Shown: positions 1 through 12,220 of the stretch, piece after piece
Layout: every line of letters begins with the position of its first letter
How positions within the stretch are numbered: position 1 is the first letter of the stretch
From: Synchiropus splendidus
Lineage: Eukaryota; Chordata; Actinopteri; Syngnathiformes; Callionymidae
Direction: 5' to 3'
Assembly: GCF_027744825.2 (NCBI RefSeq)
Contig: NC_071351.1
Coordinates: 18,489,001-18,553,000 of the forward strand
Length of the DNA: 64,000 bases
The notes under the pieces: generated by a model
Told to the model about the DNA's origin: nothing
Seen by the model: only the letters and a program-made list of their open reading frames with translations
The model's database searches: none
Translations under genes and position numbers: made by a program

Positions 1-777
1 GTGGGTTTCGGAACGCCAAACATAAAAGTGTTGATAACTTTGGAAAAACACTTCAGACAGTTTAAATTTGATGTGAAACTACTAGAAAGACCCTTTCTGC
101 TATAGTGGGAGGTTAAAATTTCATGTTCTGAAGCTTCCCTGAAAAGTTATGGCACAATGCACAAAAACGCTTTTCAGCCTGAGATAAGGTGGGTTTCGGA
201 ACGCCAAACATAAAAGTGTTGATAACTTTCGAAAAACACTTCAGAGAGCTTAGATTTTATGTGCACCTACTAGAAAGACCCTTTCTGCTATAGTGGGAGG
301 TTAAAATTTCATGTTCTGAAGCTTCCCTGAAAAGTTATGGCACAATGCGTAAAAACGCTTTTCAGCCTGAGATAAGGTGGGTTTCGGAACGCCAAACATA
401 AAAGTGTTGATAACTTTGGAAAAACACTTCAGACAGTTTAGATTTGATGTGCAACTACTAGAAAGACCCTTTCTGCTATAGTGGGAGGTTAAAATTTCAT
501 GTTCTGAAGCTTTCCTGAAAAGTTATGGCACAATGCACAAAAACGCTTTTCAGCCTGAGATAAGGTGGGTTTCGGAACGCCAAACATAAAAGTGTTGATA
601 ACTTTTGAAAAACACTTCAGACAGCTTAGATTTGATGTGCAACTACTAGAAAGACCCTTTCTGCTATAGTGGGAGGTTAAAATTTCATGTTCTGAAGCTT
701 CCCTGAAAAGTTATGGCACAATGCACAAAAACGCTTTTCAGCCTGAGATAAGGTGGGTTTCGGAACGCCAAACATAA

Positions 778-805
778 AAGTGTTGATAACTTTGGAAAAA
801 CACTT
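778..805. repeat. 7-bp inverted repeat within the monomer
   Basis: AAGTGTT (778-784) and AACACTT (799-805) are exact inverted copies separated by 14 bp, at unit positions 26-32 and 47-53. Variable sites 33 and 42 both fall in the spacer, so the arms are kept while the spacer varies. The dyad recurs in almost every unit; this copy is shown as the example. Role unknown. Confidence 0.7.
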
Positions 806-835
806 CAGACAGTTTAGATTTGATGTGCAACTACT

Positions 836-850
836 AGAAAGACCCTTTCT
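836..850. repeat. 6-bp hairpin-like inverted repeat within the monomer
   Basis: AGAAAG (836-841) and CTTTCT (845-850) flank a 3-bp spacer, at unit positions 84-89 and 93-98. This could form a small stem-loop in single-stranded DNA or in a transcript. It recurs array-wide, with rare arm or spacer changes (for example T88 at 17760 and 21896, and C89 in several units). Role unknown. Confidence 0.65.
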
Positions 851-890
851 GCTATAGTGGGAGGTTAAAATTTCATGTTCTGAAGCTTCC

Positions 891-929
891 CTGAAAAGTT
901 ATGGCACAATGCACAAAAACGCTTTTCAG
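891..929. repeat. 8-bp inverted repeat within the monomer
   Basis: CTGAAAAG (891-898) and CTTTTCAG (922-929) are exact inverted copies with a 23-bp spacer, at unit positions 139-146 and 170-177. The 161-162 diagnostic pair lies in the spacer. Units with C146 lose one base pair of this dyad. The example copy is representative of nearly every unit. Confidence 0.7.
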
Positions 930-3900
930 CCTGAGATAAGGTGGGTTTCGGAACGCCAAACATAAAAGTGTTGATAACTTTCGAAAAACACTTCAGAGTG
1001 CTTAGATTTGATGTGCACCTACTAGAAAGACCCTTTCTGCTATAGTGGGAGGTTAAAATTTCATGTTCTGAAGCTTCCCTGAAAAGTTATGGCACAATGC
1101 GTAAAAACGCTTTTCAGCCTGAGATAAGGTGGGTTTCGGAACGCCAAACATAAAAGTGTTGATAACTTTGGAAAAACACTTCAGACAGTTTAGATTTGAT
1201 GTGCAACTACTAGAAAGACCCTTTCTGCTATAGTGGGAGGTTAAAATTTCATGTTCTGAAGCTTCCCTGAAAAGTTATGGCACAATGCGTAAAAACGCTT
1301 TTCAGCCTGAGATAAGGTGGGTTTCGGAACGCCAAACATAAAAGTGTTGATAACTTTGGAAAAACACTTCAGACAGTTTAGATTTGATGTGCAACTACTA
1401 GAAAGACCCTTTCTGCTATAGTGGGAGGTTAAAATTTCATGTTCTGAAGCTTTCCTGAAAAGTTATGGCACAATGCACAAAAACGCTTTTCAGCCTGAGA
1501 TAAGTTGGGTTTCGGAACGCCAAACATAAAAGTGTTGATAACTTTTGAAAAACACTTCAGACAGCTTAGATTTGATGTGCAACTACTAGAAAGACCCTTT
1601 CTGCTATAGTGGGAGGTTAAAATTTCATGTTCTGAAGCTTCCCTGAAAAGTTATGGCACAATGCACAAAAACGCTTTTCAGCCTGAGATAAGGTGGGTTT
1701 CGGAACGCCAAACATAAAAGTGTTGATAACTTTCGAAAAACACTTCAGACAGCTTAGATTTGATGTGCACCTACTAGAAAGACCCTTTCTGCTATAGTGG
1801 GAGGTTAAAATTTCATGTTCTGAAGCTTCCCTGAAAAGTTATGGCACAATGCGTAAAAACGCTTTTCAGCCTGAGATAAGGTGGGTTTCGGAACGCCAAA
1901 CATAAAAGTGTTGATAACTTTGGAAAAACACTTCAGACAGTTTAGATTTGATGTGCAACTACTAGAAAGACCCTTTCTGCTATAGTGGGAGGTTAAAATT
2001 TCATGTTCTGAAGCTTCCCTGAAAAGTTATGGCACAATGCACAAAAACGCTTTTCAGCCTGAGATAAGGTGGGTTTCGGAACGCCAAACATAAAAGTGTT
2101 GATAACTTTGGAAAAACACTTCAGACAGTTTAGATTTGATGTGCAACTACTAGAAAGACCATTTCTGCTATAGTGGGAGGTTAAAATTTCATGTTCTGAA
2201 GCTTCCCTGAAAAGTTATGGCACAATGCACAAAAACGCTTTTCAGCCTGAGATAAGGTGGGTTTCGGAACGCCAAACATAAAAGTGTTGATAACTTTCGA
2301 AAAACACTTCAGAGTGCTTAGATTTGATGTGCACCTACTAGAAAGACCCTTTCTGCTATAGTGGGAGGTTAAAATTTCATGTTCTGAAGCTTCCCTGAAA
2401 AGTTATGGCACAATGCGTAAAAACGCTTTTCAGCCTGAGATAAGGTGGGTTTCGGAACGCCAAACATAAAAGTGTTGATAACTTTGGAAAAACACTTCAG
2501 ACAGTTTAGATTTGATGTGCAACTACTAGAAAGACCCTTTCTGCTATAGTGGGAGGTTAAAATTTCATGTTCTGAAGCTTTCCTGAAAAGTTATGGCACA
2601 ATGCACAAAAACGCTTTTCAGCCTGAGATAAGGTGGGTTTCGGAACGCCAAACATAAAAGTGTTGATAACTTTTGAAAAACACTTCAGACAGCTTAGATT
2701 TGATGTGCAACTACTAGAAAGACCCTTTCTGCTATAGTGGGAGGTTAAAATTTCATGTTCTGAAGCTTCCCTGAAAAGTTATGGCACAATGCACAAAAAC
2801 GCTTTTCAGCCTGAGATAAGGTGGGTTTCGGAACGCCAAACATAAAAGTGTTGATAACTTTCGAAAAACACTTCAGAGAGCTTAGATTTGATGTGCACCT
2901 ACTAGAAAGACCCTTTCTGCTATAGTGGGAGGTTAAAATTTCATGTTCTGAAGCTTCCCTGAAAAGTTATGGCACAATGCGTAAAAATGCTTTTCAGCCT
3001 GAGATAAGGTGGGTTTCGGAACGCCAAACATAAAAGTGTTGATAACTTTGGAAAAACACTTCAGACAGTTTAGATTTGATGTGCAACTACTAGAAAGACC
3101 CTTTCTGCTATAGTGGGAGGTTAAAATTTCATGTTCTGAAGCTTCCCTGAAAAGTTATGGCACAATGCACAAAAACGCTTTTCAGCCTGAGATAAGGTGG
3201 GTTTCGGAACGCCAAACATAAAAGTGTTGATAACTTTGGAAAAACACTTCAGACAGTTTAGATTTGATGTGCAACTACTAGAAAGACCCTTTCTGCTATA
3301 GTGGGAGGTTAAAATTTCATGTTCTGAAGCTTCCCTGAAAAGTTATGGCACAATGCACAAAAACGCTTTTCAGCCTGAGATAAGGTGGGTTTCGGAACGC
3401 CAAACATAAAAGTGTTGATAACTTTGGAAAAACACTTCAGACAGTTTAGATTTGATGTGCAACTACTAGAAAGACCCTTTCTGCTATAGTGGGAGGTTAA
3501 AATTTCATGTTCTGAAGCTTCCCTGAAAAGTTATGGCACAATGCACAAAAACGCTTTTCAGCCTGAGATAAGGTGGGTTTCGGAACGCCAAACATAAAAG
3601 TGTTGATAACTTTGGAAAAACACTTCAGACAGTTTAGATTTGATGTGCAACTACTAGAAAGACCCTTTCTGCTATAGTGGGAGGTTAAAATTTCATGTTC
3701 TGAAGCTTCCCTGAAAAGTTATGGCACAATGCACAAAAACGCTTTTCAGCCTGAGATAAGGTGGGTTTCGGAACGCCAAACATAAAAGTGTTGATAACTT
3801 TCGAAAAACACTTCAGAGAGCTTAGATTTGATGTGCACCTACTAGAAAGACCCTTTCTGCTATAGTGGGAGGTTAAAATTTCATGTTCTGAAGCTTCCCT

Positions 3901-4324
3901 GAAAAGTTATGGCACAATGCACAAAAACGCTTTTCAGCCTGAGATAAGGTGGGTTTCGGAACGCCAAACATAAAAGTGTTGATAACTTTCGAAAAACACT
4001 TCAGACAGCTTAGATTTGATGTGCACCTACTAGAAAGACCCTTTCTGCTATAGTGGGAGGTTAAAATTTCATGTTCTGAAGCTTCCCTGAAAAGTTATGG
4101 CACAATGCGTAAAAACGCTTTTCAGCCTGAGATAAGGTGGGTTTCGGAACGCCAAACATAAAAGTGTTGATAACTTTGGAAAAACACTTCAGACAGTTTA
4201 GATTTGATGTGCAACTACTAGAAAGACCCTTTCTGCTATAGTGGGAGGTTAAAATTTCATGTTCTGAAGCTTCCCTGAAAAGTTATGGCACAATGCACAA
4301 AAACGCTTTTCAGCCTGAGATAAG

Positions 4325-4512
4325 GTGGGTTTCGGAACGCCAAACATAAAAGTGTTGATAACTTTCGAAAAACACTTCAGAGAGCTTAGATTTGATGTGC
4401 ACCTACTAGAAAGACCCTTTCTGCTATAGTGGGAGGTTAAAATTTCATGTTCTGAAGCTTCCCTGAAAAGTTATGGCACAATGCGTAAAAACGCTTTTCA
4501 GCCTGAGATAAG
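4325..4512 (+). repeat. Representative C-type monomer
   Basis: A second subtype with a linked set of changes: C at 42 (creating TTCGAA), G at 58, C at 61, C at 78 and GT at 161-162. The set is inherited together in most copies, so it is a true subfamily and not random noise. Variants include an ACAG form with C58 (for example 3949-4136) and an AGTG form with T59 (941-1128 and 2257-2444). The C42 change adds a CpG that the other subtypes lack. Confidence 0.92.
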
Positions 4513-4700
4513 GTGGGTTTCGGAACGCCAAACATAAAAGTGTTGATAACTTTGGAAAAACACTTCAGACAGTTTAGATTTGATGTGCAACTACTAGAAA
4601 GACCCTTTCTGCTATAGTGGGAGGTTAAAATTTCATGTTCTGAAGCTTTCCTGAAAAGTTATGGCACAATGCACAAAAACGCTTTTCAGCCTGAGATAAG

Positions 4701-4888
4701 GTGGGTTTCGGAACGCCAAACATAAAAGTGTTGATAACTTTTGAAAAACACTTCAGACAGCTTAGATTTGATGTGCAACTACTAGAAAGACCCTTTCTGC
4801 TATAGTGGGAGGTTAAAATTTCATGTTCTGAAGCTTCCCTGAAAAGTTATGGCACAATGCACAAAAACGCTTTTCAGCCTGAGATAAG
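4701..4888 (+). repeat. Representative T-type monomer
   Basis: A third subtype, with T at 42, C at 58, C at 61, A at 78, C at 137 and AC at 161-162. It nearly always follows a g unit (G type with T137). T42 extends the T run so that ATAACTTTT (unit 34-42) is an exact inverted match to AAAAGTTAT (unit 142-150). G and C subtypes lack this 9-bp dyad. Right of 28.7 kb many T units also carry C at 146, which breaks the dyad. Confidence 0.92.
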
Positions 4889-6580
4889 GTGGGTTTCGGA
4901 ACGCCAAACATAAAAGTGTTGATAACTTTGGAAAAACACTTCAGACAGTTTAGATTTGATGTGCAACTACTAGAAAGACCCTTTCTGCTATAGTGGGAGG
5001 TTAAAATTTCATGTTCTGAAGCTTCCCTGAAAAGTTATGGCACAATGCACAAAAACGCTTTTCAGCCTGAGATAAGGTGGGTTTCGGAACGCCAAACATA
5101 AAAGTGTTGATAACTGTCGAAAAACACTTCAGAGAGCTTAGATTTGATGTGCACCTACTAGAAAGACCCTTTCTGCTATAGTGGGAGGTTAAAATTTCAT
5201 GTTCTGAAGCCTCCCTGAAAAGTTATGGCACAATGCGTAAAAACGCTTTTCAGCCTGAGATAAGGTGGGTTTCGGAACGCCAAACATAAAAGTGTTGATA
5301 ACTTTGGAAAAACACTTCAGACAGTTTAGATTTGATGTGCAACTACTAGAAAGACCCTTTCTGCTATAGTGGGAGGTTAAAATTTCATGTTCTGAAGCTT
5401 TCCTGAAAAGTTATGGCACAATGCACAAAAACGCTTTTCAGCCTGAGATAAGGTGGGTTTCGGAACGCCAAACATAAAAGTGTTGATAACTTTTGAAAAA
5501 CACTTCAGACAGCTTAGATTTGATGTGCAACTACTAGAAAGACCCTTTCTGCTATAGTGGGAGGTTAAAATTTCATGTTCTGAAGCTTCCCTGAAAAGTT
5601 ATGGCACAATGCACAAAAACGCTTTTCAGCCTGAGATAAGGTGGGTTTCGGAACGCCAAACATAAAAGTGTTGATAACTTTGGAAAAACACTTCAGACAG
5701 TTTAGATTTGATGTGCAACTACTAGAAAGACCCTTTCTGCTATAGTGGGAGGTTAAAATTTCATGTTCTGAAGCTTCCCTGAAAAGTTATGGCACAATGC
5801 ACAAAAACGCTTTTCAGCCTGAGATAAGGTGGGTTTCGGAACGCCAAACATAAAAGTGTTGATAACTTTGGAAAAACACTTCAGACAGTTTAGATTTGAT
5901 GTGCAACTACTAGAAAGACCCTTTCTGCTATAGTGGGAGGTTAAAATTTCATGTTCTGAAGCTTCCCTGAAAAGTTATGGCACAATGCACAAAAACGCTT
6001 TTCAGCCTGAGATAAGGTGGGTTTCGGAACGCCAAACATAAAAGTGTTGATAACTTTCGAAAAACACTTCAGAGAGCTTAGATTTGATGTGCACCTACTA
6101 GAAAGACCCTTTCTGCTATAGTGGGAGGTTAAAATTTCATGTTCTGAAGCTTCCCTGAAAAGTTATGGCACAATGCGTAAAAACGCTTTTCAGCCTGAGA
6201 TAAGGTGGGTTTCGGAACGCCAAACATAAAAGTGTTGATAACTTTGGAAAAACACTTCAGACAGTTTAGATTTGATATGCAACTACTAGAAAGACCCTTT
6301 CTGCTATAGTGGGAGGTTAAAATTTCATGTTCTGAAGCTTTCCTGAAAAGTTATGGCACAATGCACAAAAGCGCTTTTCAGCCTGAGATAATGTGGGTTT
6401 CGGAACGCCAAACATAAAAGTGTTGATAACTTTGGAAAAACACTTCAGACAGTTTAGATTTGATGTGCAACTACTAGAAAGACCCTTTCTGCTATAGTGG
6501 GAGGTTAAAATTTCATGTTCTGAAGCTTCCCTGAAAAGTTATGGCACAATGCACAAAAACGCTTTTCAACCTGAGATAAG

Positions 6581-9500
6581 GTGGGTTTCGGAACGCCAAA
6601 CATAAAAGTGTTGATAACTTTGGAAAAACACTTCAGACAGTTTAGATTTGATGTGCAACTACTAGAAAGACCCTTTCTGCTATAGTGGGAGGTTAAAATT
6701 TCATGTTCTGAAGCTTCCCTGAAAAGTTATGGCACAATGCACAAAAACGCTTTTCAGCCTGAGATAAGGTGGGTTTCGGAACGCCAAACATAAAAGTGTT
6801 GATAACTTTGGAAAAACACTTCAGACAGTTTAGATTTGATGTGCAACTACTAGAAAGACCCTTTCTGCTATAGTGGGAGGTTAAAATTTCATGTTCTGAA
6901 GCTTCCCTGAAAAGTTATGGCACAATGCACAAAAACGCTTTTCAGCCTGAGATAAGGTGGGTTTCGGAACGCCAAACATAAAAGTGTTGATAACTTTCGA
7001 AAAACACTTCAGAGAGCTTAGATTTGATGTGCACCTACTAGAAAGACCCTTTCTGCTATAGTGGGAGGTTAAAATTTCATGTTCTGAAGCTTCCCTGAAA
7101 AGTTATGGCACAATGCACAAAAACGCTTTTCAGCCTGAGATAAGGTGGGTTTCGGAACGCCAAACATAAAAGTGTTGATAACTTTCGAAAAACACTTCAG
7201 ACAGCTTAGATTTGATGTGCACCTACTAGAAAGACCCTTTCTGCTATAGTGGGAGGTTAAAATTTCATGTTCTGAAGCTTCCCTGAAAAGTTATGGCACA
7301 ATGCGTAAAAACGCTTTTCAGCCTGAGATAAGGTGGGTTTCGGAACGCCAAACATAAAAGTGTTGATAACTTTGGAAAAACACTTCAGACAGTTTAGATT
7401 TGATGTGCAACTACTAGAAAGACCCTTTCTGCTATAGTGGGAGGTTAAAATTTCATGTTCTGAAGCTTCCCTGAAAAGTTATGGCACAATGCACAAAAAC
7501 GCTTTTCAGCCTGAGATAAGGTGGGTTTCGGAACGCCAAACATAAAAGTGTTGATAACTTTCGAAAAACACTTCAGAGAGCTTAGATTTGATGTGCACCT
7601 ACTAGAAAGACCCTTTCTGCTATAGTGGGAGGTTAAAATTTCATGTTCTGAAGCTTCCCTGAAAAGTTATGGCACAATGCGTAAAAACGCTTTTCAGCCT
7701 GAGATAAGGTGGGTTTCGGAACGCCAAACATAAAAGTGTTGATAACTTTGGAAAAACACTTCAGACAGTTTAGATTTGATGTGCAACTACTAGAAAGACC
7801 CTTTCTGCTATAGTGGGAGGTTAAAATTTCATGTTCTGAAGCTTTCCTGAAAAGTTATGGCACAATGCACAAAAACGCTTTTCAGCCTGAGATAAGGTGG
7901 GTTTCGGAACGCCAAACATAAAAGTGTTGATAACTTTTGAAAAACACTTCAGACAGCTTAGATTTGATGTGCAACTACTAGAAAGACCCTTTCTGCTATA
8001 GTGGGAGGTTAAAATTTCATGTTCTGAAGCTTCCCTGAAAAGTTATGGCACAATGCACAAAAACGCTTTTCAGCCTGAGATAAGGTGGGTTTCGGAACGC
8101 CAAACATAAAAGTGTTGATAACTTTGGAAAAACACTTCAGACAGTTTAGATTTGATGTGCAACTACTAGAAAGACCCTTTCTGCTATAGTGGGAGGTTAA
8201 AATTTCATGTTCTGAAGCTTCCCTGAAAAGTTATGGCACAATGCACAAAAACGCTTTTCAGCCTGAGATAAGGTGGGTTTCGGAACGCCAAACATAAAAG
8301 TGTTGATAACTGTCGAAAAACACTTCAGAGAGCTTAGATTTGATGTGCACCTACTAGAAAGACCCTTTCTGCTATAGTGGGAGGTTAAAATTTCATGTTC
8401 TGAAGCCTCCCTGAAAAGTTATGGCACAATGCGTAAAAACGCTTTTCAGCCTGAGATAAGGTGGGTTTCGGAACGCCAAACATAAAAGTGTTGATAACTT
8501 TGGAAAAACACTTCAGACAGTTTAGATTTGATGTGCAACTACTAGAAAGACCCTTTCTGCTATAGTGGGAGGTTAAAATTTCATGTTCTGAAGCTTTCCT
8601 GAAAAGTTATGGCACAATGCACAAAAACGCTTTTCAGCCTGAGATAAGGTGGGTTTCGGAACGCCAAACATAAAAGTGTTGATAACTTTTGAAAAACACT
8701 TCAGACAGCTTAGATTTGATGTGCAACTACTAGAAAGACCCTTTCTGCTATAGTGGGAGGTTAAAATTTCATGTTCTGAAGCTTCCCTGAAAAGTTATGG
8801 CACAATGCACAAAAACGCTTTTCAGCCTGAGATAAGGTGGGTTTCGGAACGCCAAACATAAAAGTGTTGATAACTTTGGAAAAACACTTCAGACAGTTTA
8901 GATTTGATGTGCAACTACTAGAAAGACCCTTTCTGCTATAGTGGGAGGTTAAAATTTCATGTTCTGAAGCTTCCCTGAAAAGTTATGGCACAATGCACAA
9001 AAACGCTTTTCAGCCTGAGATAAGGTGGGTTTCGGAACGCCAAACATAAAAGTGTTGATAACTTTGGAAAAACACTTCAGACAGTTTAGATTTGATGTGC
9101 AACTACTAGAAAGACCCTTTCTGCTATAGTGGGAGGTTAAAATTTCATGTTCTGAAGCTTCCCTGAAAAGTTATGGCACAATGCACAAAAACGCTTTTCA
9201 GCCTGAGATAAGGTGGGTTTCGGAACGCCAAACATAAAAGTGTTGATAACTTTCGAAAAACACTTCAGAGAGCTTAGATTTGATGTGCACCTACTAGAAA
9301 GACCCTTTCTGCTATAGTGGGAGGTTAAAATTTCATGTTCTGAAGCTTCCCTGAAAAGTTATGGCACAATGCGTAAAAACGCTTTTCAGCCTGAGATAAG
9401 GTGGGTTTCGGAACGCCAAACATAAAAGTGTTGATAACTTTGGAAAAACACTTCAGACAGTTTAGATTTGATATGCAACTACTAGAAAGACCCTTTCTGC

Positions 9501-9776
9501 TATAGTGGGAGGTTAAAATTTCATGTTCTGAAGCTTTCCTGAAAAGTTATGGCACAATGCACAAAAGCGCTTTTCAGCCTGAGATAATGTGGGTTTCGGA
9601 ACGCCAAACATAAAAGTGTTGATAACTTTGGAAAAACACTTCAGACAGTTTAGATTTGATGTGCAACTACTAGAAAGACCCTTTCTGCTATAGTGGGAGG
9701 TTAAAATTTCATGTTCTGAAGCTTCCCTGAAAAGTTATGGCACAATGCACAAAAACGCTTTTCAGCCTGAGATAAG
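6581..9776 (+). repeat. 17-monomer block, copy 2
   Basis: Adjacent copy of 3385-6580. The counterpart rare units are at 6957, 8273-8460 and 9401-9588, all offset by exactly 3196 bp. One difference noticed is A177 in the unit at 6393, which is not shared by the unit at 9589. The neighbouring unit at 9777 carries new marks (GT161-162, A172), which sets the right edge. Confidence 0.85.
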
Positions 9777-12220
9777 GTGGGTTTCGGAACGCCAAACATA
9801 AAAGTGTTGATAACTTTGGAAAAACACTTCAGACAGTTTAGATTTGATGTGCAACTACTAGAAAGACCCTTTCTGCTATAGTGGGAGGTTAAAATTTCAT
9901 GTTCTGAAGCTTCCCTGAAAAGTTATGGCACAATGCGTAAAAACGCTATTCAGCCTGAGATAAGGTGGGTTTCGGAACGCCAAACATAAAAGTGTTGATA
10001 ACTTTGGAAAAACACTTCAGACAGTTTAGATTTGATGTGCAACTACTAGAAAGACCCTTTCTGCTATAGTGGGAGGTTAAAATTTCATGTTCTGAAGCTT
10101 CCCTGAAAAGTTATGGCACAATGCACAAAAACGCTTTTCAGCCTGAGATAAGGTGGGTTTCGGAACGCCAAACATAAAAGTGTTAATAACTTTGGAAAAA
10201 CACTTCAGACAGTTTAGATTTGATGTGCAACTACTAGAAAGGCCCTTTCTGCTATAGTGGGAGGTTAAAATTTCATGTTCTGAAGCTTCCCTGAAAAGTT
10301 ATGTCACAATGCACAAAAACGCTTTTCAGCCTGAGATAAGGTGGGTTTCGGAACGCCAAACATAAAAGTGTTGATAACTTTCGAAAAACACTTCAGACAG
10401 CTTAGATTTGATGTGCACCTACTAGAAAGACCCTTTCTGCTATAGTGGGAGGTTAAAATTTCATGTTCTGAAGCTTCCCTGAAAAGTTATGGCACAATGC
10501 GTAAAAACGCTTTTCAGCCTGAGATAAGGTGGGTTTCGGAACGCCAAACATAAAAGTGTTGATAACTTTGGAAAAACACTTCAGACAGTTTAGATTTGAT
10601 GTGCAACTACTAGAAAGACCCTTTCTGCTATAGTGGGAGGTTAAAATTTCATGTTCTGAAGCTTCCCTGAAAAGTTATGGCACAATGCACAAAAACGCTT
10701 TTCAGCCTGATATAAGGTGGGTTTCGGAACGCCAAACATAAAAGTGTTAATAACTTTGGAAAAACACTTCAGACAGTTTAGATTTGATGTGCAACTACTA
10801 GAAAGACCCTTTCTGCTATAGTGGGAGGTTAAAATTTCATGTTCTGAAGCTTCCCTGAAAAGTTATGGCACAATGCACAAAAACGCTTTTCAGCCTGAGA
10901 TAAGGTGGGTTTCGGAACGCCAAACATAAAAGTGTTGATAACTTTCGAAAAACACTTCAGAGAGCTTAGATTTGATGTGCACCTACTAGAAAGACCCTTT
11001 CTGCTATAGTGGGAGGTTAAAATTTCATGTTCTGAAGCTTCCCTGAAAAGTTATGGCACAATGCGTAAAAACGCTTTTCAGCCTGAGATAAGGTGGGTTT
11101 CGGAACGCCAAACATAAAAGTGTTGATAACTTTGGAAAAACACTTCAGACAGTTTAGATTTGATGTGCAACTACTAGAAAGACCCTTTCTGCTATAGTGG
11201 GAGGTTAAAATTTCATGTTCTGAAGCTTTCCTGAAAAGTTATGGCACAATGCACAAAAACGCTTTTCAGCCTGAGATAAGGTGGGTTTCGGAACGCCAAA
11301 CATAAAAGTGTTGATAACTTTTGAAAAACACTTCAGACAGCTTAGATTTGATGTGCAACTACTAGAAAGACCCTTTCTGCTATAGTGGGAGGTTAAAATT
11401 TCATGTTCTGAAGCTTCCCTGAAAAGTTATGGCACAATGCACAAAAACGCTTTTCAGCCTGAGATAAGGTGGGTTTCGGAACGCCAAACATAAAAGTGTT
11501 GATAACTTTGGAAAAACACTTCAGACAGTTTAGATTTGATGTGCAACTACTAGAAAGACCCTTTCTGCTATAGTGGGAGGTTAAAATTTCATGTTCTGAA
11601 GCTTCCCTGAAAAGTTATTGCACAATGCACAAAAACGCTTTTCAGCCTGAGATAAGGTGGGTTTCGGAACGCCAAACATAAAAGTGTTGATAACTTTCGA
11701 AAAACACTTCAGAGAGCTTAGATTTGATGTGCACCTACTAGAAAGACCCTTTCTGCTATAGTGGGAGGTTAAAATTTCATGTTCTGAAGCTTCCCTGAAA
11801 AGTTATGGCACAATGCGTAAAAACGCTTTTCAGCCTGAGATAAGGTGGGTTTCGGAACGCCAAACATAAAAGTGTTGATAACTTTGGAAAAACACTTCAG
11901 ACAGTTTAGATTTGATGTGCAACTACTAGAAAGACCCTTTCTGCTATAGTGGGAGGTTAAAATTTCATGTTCTGAAGCTTTCCTGAAAAGTTATGGCACA
12001 ATGCACAAAAACGCTTTTCAGCCTGAGATAAGGTGGGTTTCGGAACGCCAAACATAAAAGTGTTGATAACTTTTGAAAAACACTTCAGACAGCTTAGATT
12101 TGATGTGCAACTACTAGAAAGACCCTTTCTGCTATAGTGGGAGGTTAAAATTTCATGTTCTGAAGCTTCCCTGAAAAGTTATGGCACAATGCACAAAAAC
12201 GCTTTTCAGCCTGAGATAAG
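9777..12220 (+). repeat. 13-monomer block, copy 1
   Basis: Thirteen units starting with a G unit marked GT161-162 plus A172, and containing the first A33 units of the window. Rare marks: an A33 unit with T152 (10153) and a G unit with T151 (11469). The order is G, G, A33, C, G, A33, C, g, T, G, C, g, T. Confidence 0.8.

Larger units (their letters stand above)
753..940 (+). repeat. Representative G-type monomer (closest to consensus)
   Basis: This is the most common unit type: G at unit position 33, G at 42, C at 58, T at 61, A at 78, C at 137 and AC at 161-162. It starts with GTGGGTTTCGG and ends with GAGATAAG. A frequent sub-form carries T at 137 (for example 377-564) and is called g here. 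Another carries GT at 161-162 (for example 1129-1316). The unit contains three short dyads, annotated separately, and a single HindIII site (AAGCTT, 883-888). Phase is arbitrary: position 1 was chosen only because the window starts there. Confidence 0.93.
3385..6580 (+). repeat. 17-monomer block, copy 1 of a tandem duplication
   Basis: Seventeen units (3196 bp) whose subtype order is repeated exactly in the adjacent 6581-9776. Shared rare marks: a C-type unit with AC161-162 (3761), a C unit with CTGTCG at 37-43 and C at 135 (5077-5264), and a g unit with A73, G167 and T188 (6205-6392). Block edges may slide by about one unit, since flanking units are plain G type. Confidence 0.85.

Noticed and set aside
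753..780. RNA polymerase III B-box-like sequence in GGGTTTCGGAACGCC
   Set aside because: It has an extra T and lacks the GTTCRA core. There is no matching A box or terminator arrangement.
4325..4512. CENP-B box in C-type units
   Set aside because: TTCG at unit 40-43 with A at 48 fits part of the box, but the CGGG core is replaced by CTTC. The TTTCGG near unit 6-11 also fails at the fixed A and CGGG.
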